A stretch of DNA of 64,000 bases from the NCBI GenBank assembly GCA_037127255.1, contig JBANSL010000010.1:33582120-33646119 (forward strand), read 5' to 3'. Source of the DNA: Persicaria tinctoria. Lineage: Eukaryota; Streptophyta; Magnoliopsida; Caryophyllales; Polygonaceae. Below, piece by piece: positions 59,171 through 64,000 of the stretch. The number at the start of each line of letters is the position of its first letter. The first letter of the stretch is position 1. The position numbers were made by a program, and so were the translations under genes. The notes under the pieces are model-generated. The model was not told the DNA's origin. It did not search any database and worked only from the letters and a program-made list of their open reading frames with translations.

Positions 59171-59758
59171 ATTGATCGAGCATGAACTAAAAAGTACAAA
59201 GAATCTTAAAAATGATCACATAATCAATTAAATTTCATAAAAATGAAACAAGATGCAAATAGGGGTGAAAGCGATCGATCAAACAAACCTACAACTTGTA
59301 TATGCCAAATCTTCAATCAGAAACCAAGAGGCCGCGATTGCCAACATAGATCATTTTCTACAATTGTTATTATATTCAGTTTGGATGCCAATGGTGAAAG
59401 GATCTTCAATTATATATTCTTATTCTTCCCTGTTTTCCTAGCTCTTTCTTCAATCTATCCCTTAAAAATCATATAGGGAAAAAAATACATGCCCAATCAC
59501 CATTTAAAAAAAAACTTCATCTCAAGTTTTTTCCTTGTTAAGTTAAGGCAATCTCGATGGTGTTGAAAATATTATATCCCGACTTAAGTGTCGAAAATTG
59601 AAAACACACTCAAAGACACTTAGTAAAACCGCCGAGAGGAAAGTGACATTAATGTTTACCTTAATTTCTTGTAGTGTAGGTATATATATAGATATGTTTT
59701 TTTTGGTAAACTATATGGATAGATATATAGTTACATTGAAATAAAATATTTTACAAAT
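59171..59758. other. Intergenic stretch, no gene seen
   Basis: Only short overlapping ORFs of fewer than 80 codons with no motif. This is the flank between two copia remnants on opposite strands. Confidence 0.3.
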
Positions 59759-60055
59759 ATGTTGACAGAAGCAGTGAGAATTCGAAGGAAAAAACGATGA
59801 AATCAAAGAACAAAGAAAACTCGGATGTGACCATCAATGGAGGATGACTTTATTTCTGTCAAGGCAAATTGTGTTGGGGAAAATCGCGGGGTAGCTAACA
59901 CTCGATCACGTGTGACTCGGATGGATCAGGCTCCACTTATCAATGAGAACTTGTATTATATATTATGTACACAAGTACACTTCTCACAAATACAAGACTC
60001 ACGTACGTACACCACTCGACTCAAGAGACTAACCTCACTCTTTGGTGGATCCCAC

Positions 60056-60229
60056 ACTCGTGTGATCGAGACGCCCTCATGCTCAATCGATCACACCTAT
60101 TGACCAACCCACACACTCTAGTGTGTGATCGAGACACCCTCATTCTCAATCGATCACACACTAGGACTCACACTCTCACTCACTAGTATGTGATCGAGAC
60201 GCCCTCGTGCTCAATCGATCACATACTAG
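60056..60229. repeat. Three tandem imperfect palindromes
   Basis: GTGTGATCGAGAC...CTCAATCGATCACAC occurs at about 60056-60097, 60118-60164 and 60183-60229. Each arm pair (TGTGATCGA/TCGATCACA) can form a hairpin with a loop of about 16 nt. Spacing is about 65 bp. They lie downstream of the LTR's TATA box. Confidence 0.85.
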
Positions 60230-60354
60230 GCTACACACCACCTCACATGCTCACACTCATTTGGAGGAGTACTCACCTTGCTCGCTCACTCCTTAGCTCA
60301 CACACCACTAAGCCTATTTATAGGCCATGCCATCTCTTACAATTCAAGGGGCTC

Positions 60355-60610
60355 CTAGAACATCTCTAGAATACTCTAGAATCATCCCGATGCTTCTAGA
60401 CTCCTCCGTACATTTTCCTAATGTTCTCCAAGCTTCCGGAGAACTCTACACAAGTCTAGACACACCTAGACTCTTCAAGGTTCCGGAACCTTCCATAAGG
60501 TTCCACACACTTCCGGAGTCTTCCACACTCTTCCATACGTTTCTAGAGTATTCCACCACATTCCGGAGACTTTCGCCACATTCCACATTCTTCCGGAATG
60601 TTCCACAATT
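60355..60610 (-). promoter_or_regulatory. Cluster of heat-shock elements in the solo LTR
   Basis: Two perfect three-unit elements of the form TTCnnGAAnnTTC are present: TTCCGGAACCTTC at 60481-60493 and TTCCGGAATGTTC at 60591-60603. Many partial units (TCTAGAA, TTCTAGA, TTCCGGA) fill the rest. They lie about 160-290 bp upstream of the TATA box in LTR orientation. Heat-shock factors bind such arrays; heat response here is inference. Confidence 0.7.
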
Positions 60611-60944
60611 TAGCCCAAAACACATTTTCATGTATGTGAAATATGAATTATTGCCCAACAAATTGTACTGTTTTGTTACAAGAGATCTTAATCTCTATTG
60701 TTGAGCCCTCGGTGATCATATATACAAAATGGTGGGAAATAACAAAACTAACTAACACAACACCTAATCACCGTTCATTTCACCACTAGTTGAACGGTCT
60801 AGATTAGGCCTTGTAGGAGACACATGGATTGCTGACGTGCCTCTCTTGTTTGTTGAATGATCATGAACTGTTGTTGTTGCTGCTACATCTCCTTCTTCTT
60901 CTTCAATTGCTCCTTTCTACAGTTGCATATCATGGTTTGTTAAC

Positions 60945-60966
60945 CCCCCACCCCCCCCCCCCCCCC
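60945..60966 (-). other. Polypurine tract of the right-hand copia element
   Basis: The complement is an almost pure G run (about 20 G with a single T), immediately 5' of the LTR start and 50 bp after the RNase H frame. Plus-strand DNA synthesis would start here. The length is unusual and may partly reflect slippage. Confidence 0.7.
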
Positions 60967-61016
60967 GCTCAAGCTGGAGCAGGGTTGAAAGACATGCCCC
61001 GCTTGAGCAGTAGCTC

Positions 61017-63983
61017 TTAGAGTTGGGCTGAAGGCAAGATCTTAGTTAAAACATCTGCCAGTTGATTCTGAGTTGGAAGAAAAAACAATTGCAGCAATCC
61101 TTCAAGAACCTTGTCCCTGGTAAAATGGCAATCAATTTCGATGTGCTTCGTTCTCTCGTGAAACACGGAATTACAAGCAATGTGCAAGGCAGAACGATTA
61201 TGACAGTGCAAAGTGAATGGGGTGAGATTTCTGAGACCCAGTTGCTGCAGCAAGCCAACCAACCAAGTGACTGCCGAGGCTGCTTGAGACATAGCCATGT
61301 ACTCTGCCTTAGATGAGCTCCTGGAAACCGTGGCTTGCTTCTTAGACCTCCAACAGATTGGGTTAGAACCCATCATCAAAACATAGCCGGTAACTGATCT
61401 TCTAGAAATAGGACAAGAGGCCCAATCAGAGTCGTAGAAAGCTTGAATAGTGAGATCACAACCAGCTTGAAAACGAAGTCCATAGGAAGAAGTTCCTAGA
61501 GAATCAGATGTATCAAGGCATCAAAATGACTCTGTTTTGGATGCTACATAAACTGACTTAAGCATTGAACTACGAAAGATAGATCAGGCCGAGTGTTAGT
61601 GAGGTAGTTAAGCTTCCCAATTAGACATCTAAAAACAATAGGATCAGAAAGGGGCTGACCATCAGAGTCTGATCCCAACTTGAAATTGAGAGGAAGGGGT
61701 GTGGCACAAGATGGCATATCCAATGCACCTGCATCAACAATAATTTCTTGAGCAAATTTATACCGATGAAGGACAAGGTCATCTATAGAATCAACTACTT
61801 CCATCCCAAGAAAGAAGTGCATTCGACCTAGATCCTTAATACTGAACAAGGAATCAAGAGTGCTCTTGAGGTGATTCCCAACAGAAGGAGCATACCCAGT
61901 GACAAGTATGTCATCAAGATAAACATCAGCCAAGGTGATCTCACTGCCTGAGATTTTGAGAAACAAAGAGGAATCAAACTTGGACATCACAAACCCAAGT
62001 GTATGAAGGATACACGCAAGCTTAGAATACCACTGAGAAGACGCTTGCTTTAACCCGTAAAGAGACTTCCTGAGACGATCGACATTCCCTGAGCTATTAG
62101 AAATACCCGGTGGCATGATCATGTAAACTTCCTCCAATAAATCACCGTGCAGGAATGCATTATTTACATCGAGCTGGTGCAGAATCCACTTGTTACTGAC
62201 AGCTAGGGAAACGAGCACCCTAATGATATTCATGCGAACCGGAGGGGAAAAAGTCTCTTCATAATCGATTCCAAACTCCTGGGTATAACCCTTTGCCACT
62301 AATCGAGCCTTAAATCACTCAATTGAACCATCAGCCTTGAGCTTTGCCTTATAAACCCATCGGCATCCCACTGGCTTCTTGTGTGCAGGAAGTGGGACTT
62401 CATCCCAAGTATGATTCGCATGTAGTGCCTCTATCTCTTTTTCCATGCCAATGACCTATTGAGGATCCTTGACAGCTTGAGCATAGGTTTTGGGTTCAGT
62501 GAAAGAAGGAGAGGAATGTAAAGACTGGGCATAGAAAAATGAAGGGGCAAATCCAACTGACAAAGGGAACTGGTCATGTAGGAAGTTTGCCAACAACACA
62601 TAATCGTTTAAATGAGCAGGGGGTTGTCTGACTCTGGTGGAGCGCCTAAGAGGCAGAGGATCATGAACCTCAGTGGCTCAGTGATCTCAGATGCATAGAA
62701 AGGAGAATTGTTAGTGGACACAGGAGGGAGGGGAATGTCAGGGACAATATATGGAAGGAAGAAGGCAAGGTGAATTGTTGGGTAAGGGTTGAAAAGAAAA
62801 TGTCGTCTCATGGAAAACAACATCCCTGGAAATGAACACTTTCTTGGAGGCTAAATCAAGCAGTTTGTATCCCTTAACCCAGGGTGTAAAACCAACAAAA
62901 ATACAAGCAACACTTCGAGAGTCAAACTTGTGACGATGAGCACGAATGGTGCTAGCAAAAGCAAGACAACCAAATGGACGAAGTTCTTCATATGAGAGAA
63001 ATTTGTGATATAGAACTTCAAAAGGAGTTTTGAATTGAAGGGAAGACAATGGAAAGCGATTGATAAGATAGGTGGCATGAAGTATGCATTCACCCCAATA
63101 AGGCATAAGCACCCGGGACTGAAAAAACAAAGATCGAGCAGTCTCGAGTAAGTGTTTGTGTTTTCGTTCCACTACCCAGTTCTATTGAGGAGTCTCAACA
63201 CAAGATTTTTGGTGTACAATTCCTTTCTTCTGGTAAAATTAAACATCTTTTGTGCTACAGAACTCAGAGCCATTGTCTGATCGAATAGTTTGTAGAGAAT
63301 CATTAAACTGGGTTTCAATGAGGGCAACAAAAGCTTGTTAGACTGTGAAGGCATTACTTTTGTGGGGAATCAAATGTGTCCATGTGGTCCTAGTAAAATC
63401 ATCGACCACAGTAATAAAGAAACGGTTGACATTGTTAGTATGTGTCTGGTATGATCCTTATATGTCCACATGAAGCAATTGAAAAGGCAAATAAGATTTT
63501 ATTGAACTCACAAAGAAAGTAGAACGTTGTTGTCTAGCCTTAGGGCAGACATTGCAAGTCTGTAAAGAGCCAGAATTAACGGTTTTGATAAAGGGAAACA
63601 AATGCATATGAGAGTAAGGAACATGTCCTAAACGTAAGTGCCAAATTGGCAAAGAAACATTACAAGAAGCATTGGCAACAGATTGACCATTGCTAGCAGA
63701 ATGGGAACTAAATGAAAGAAGAGTTAAGACCATTGTGTGCTTCATCAAGAAGAGTTAAACTGCTTGTTGAAAGGCCATGGATTAAGAAACAATGAGTGGG
63801 AGTAAGAAGGATATTCTTGTGGAGATCCAAGGTAAGTAATCTGGTAGACAAAAGATTGTATTCAAAATCAGGAACATGAAGCACATTAGTTAACAAGATG
63901 TCATCACTTAGTCTAATGGTTAAAATATTGGCAATAGCAGATTGTGAACCATCTGGTTTGGTAATGAAATTGGCTTTAGGCAT
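61017..63983 (-). pseudogene. Ty1/copia polyprotein (protease end to RNase H), decayed, running off the right edge
   Basis: Minus-strand pieces in order: 63983-63708 holds the end of the protease region (VLHVPDFEYNLLS). 63748-63458 has WHLRLGHVPYSHM with CNVCPKARQQ. 63354-63172 is integrase core remnant. 63172-62738 has MERKHKHLLETARSL, YWGECILHATYLINR and CIFVGFTPWVKGYK. 62299-61544 is reverse transcriptase (LDVNNAFLHGDLLEEVYM, LYGLKQASSQW). Its catalytic block reads VYLDDILVTG, where YVDD is usual. 61379-61017 is RNase H (WRSKKQATVSRSSSKAEY, VFHERTKHIEIDCHF). Several stops and frame changes separate the pieces. Gag and the 5' LTR lie beyond 64000. Confidence 0.9.
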
Positions 63984-64000
63984 TGATGTGGAGTTAAGGA

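Larger units (their letters stand above)
59872..60660 (-). mobile_element. Solo LTR (789 bp) with heat-shock-element-rich promoter
   Basis: The plus strand begins TGTTGGGGAA and ends TTGCCCAACA, flanked by a perfect 5-bp duplication AATTG at 59867-59871 and 60661-60665. Minus-strand orientation is given by a TATA box TATAAATA (complement at 60315-60322). There is no internal region, so this is a solo LTR. Its proposed U3 holds clustered TTCnnGAA motifs, and its proposed R/U5 holds three palindromic repeats. Confidence 0.92.
59760..60944 (-). repeat. 3' LTR of the right-hand minus-strand copia element, interrupted by a solo LTR
   Basis: On the minus strand the LTR starts at TTAACAAACCATG, directly after a long G-rich polypurine tract (60945-60966), and ends TCTGTCAACA at 59760. 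Without the 789-bp solo LTR and its duplication it is about 390 bp. A TATA-like TATATATG lies near 60720 (complement). Confidence 0.65.

Noticed and set aside
59965..60186. His/Thr-rich ORFs in the right-hand LTR region
   Set aside because: They come from the CACAC-rich palindromic repeats of the solo LTR and are not coding.
60056..60229. CRISPR-like array (three similar repeats with spacers)
   Set aside because: The repeats are palindromic pieces of a plant LTR with related sequence between them. There are no cas genes, and the genome is eukaryotic.

Overview
This window is plant nuclear DNA, almost certainly from a dicot. The evidence is a spliced GH17 glucanase gene with GT-AG introns, high AT content, and a dense load of plant-type transposable elements: Ty1/copia, an Athila-like Ty3/gypsy element, L1-type LINEs, CACTA, PIF/Harbinger, hAT and MULE-like elements. 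I cannot name the species. Only one ordinary host gene is clear: a glycoside hydrolase family 17 (beta-1,3-glucanase-like) gene at 42333-43920, three exons, 341 residues.

Layout. 1-2.55 kb: 3' end of a copia element with a Tourist-type MITE beside or inside its LTR, then a GC-rich LTR fragment (2597-2970). 3.2-9.34 kb: an Athila-like Ty3/gypsy derivative on the minus strand (LTR, tRNA-Asp-type primer site, gag, protease, no RT or integrase), split by a 1,849-bp solo LTR (4740-6588, target duplication GCGGG). 9.35-15.3 kb: small elements, namely a second copy of the MITE, a hAT-like element (10404-11044), two 5'-truncated LINEs with RNase H domains, a SINE-like sequence, and a MULE-like inverted-repeat element (14509-15342).

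15.84-41.76 kb is a matryoshka. A LINE-like retroelement (18-bp target duplication) is split by a CACTA element 'A' (16229-40473, duplication TTC), which is split by a second CACTA element 'B' (19692-39192, duplication TTA). B carries two uninterrupted spliced transposase genes: a TNP2-type gene (24682-28313, 1,148 residues) and a Ptta/En/Spm-type gene (35880-38203, 446 residues). It looks potentially autonomous, although it contains a truncated LTR retroelement. The whole nest lies about 0.57 kb upstream of the GH17 start codon.

44.3-57.7 kb: a 281-bp MITE, an orphan CACTG-type transposon end, and CACTA element 'C' (47510-57715, duplication AAT), which has the same termini as B but no transposase. 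C carries a captured, decayed, antisense fragment of an XB3/XBAT31-like ankyrin-repeat E3 ligase gene, interrupted by a copia element (about 49.09-53.92 kb). C also holds a smaller CACTA element 'D' (55010-56322, duplication AAA). 58.3-64 kb: a copia 3' fragment with its LTR, then a minus-strand copia element running off the right edge. That element's 3' LTR is split by a 789-bp solo LTR (59872-60660, duplication AATTG), which carries two perfect three-unit heat-shock elements upstream of its TATA box.

How parts relate: B could supply transposase for itself and for the related element C. A and D share the start CACTAGTACA and form a second CACTA family. All boundaries, target duplications, splice sites and frames were read by eye from the sequence. 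Family names rest on remembered motifs, because no database search was possible.
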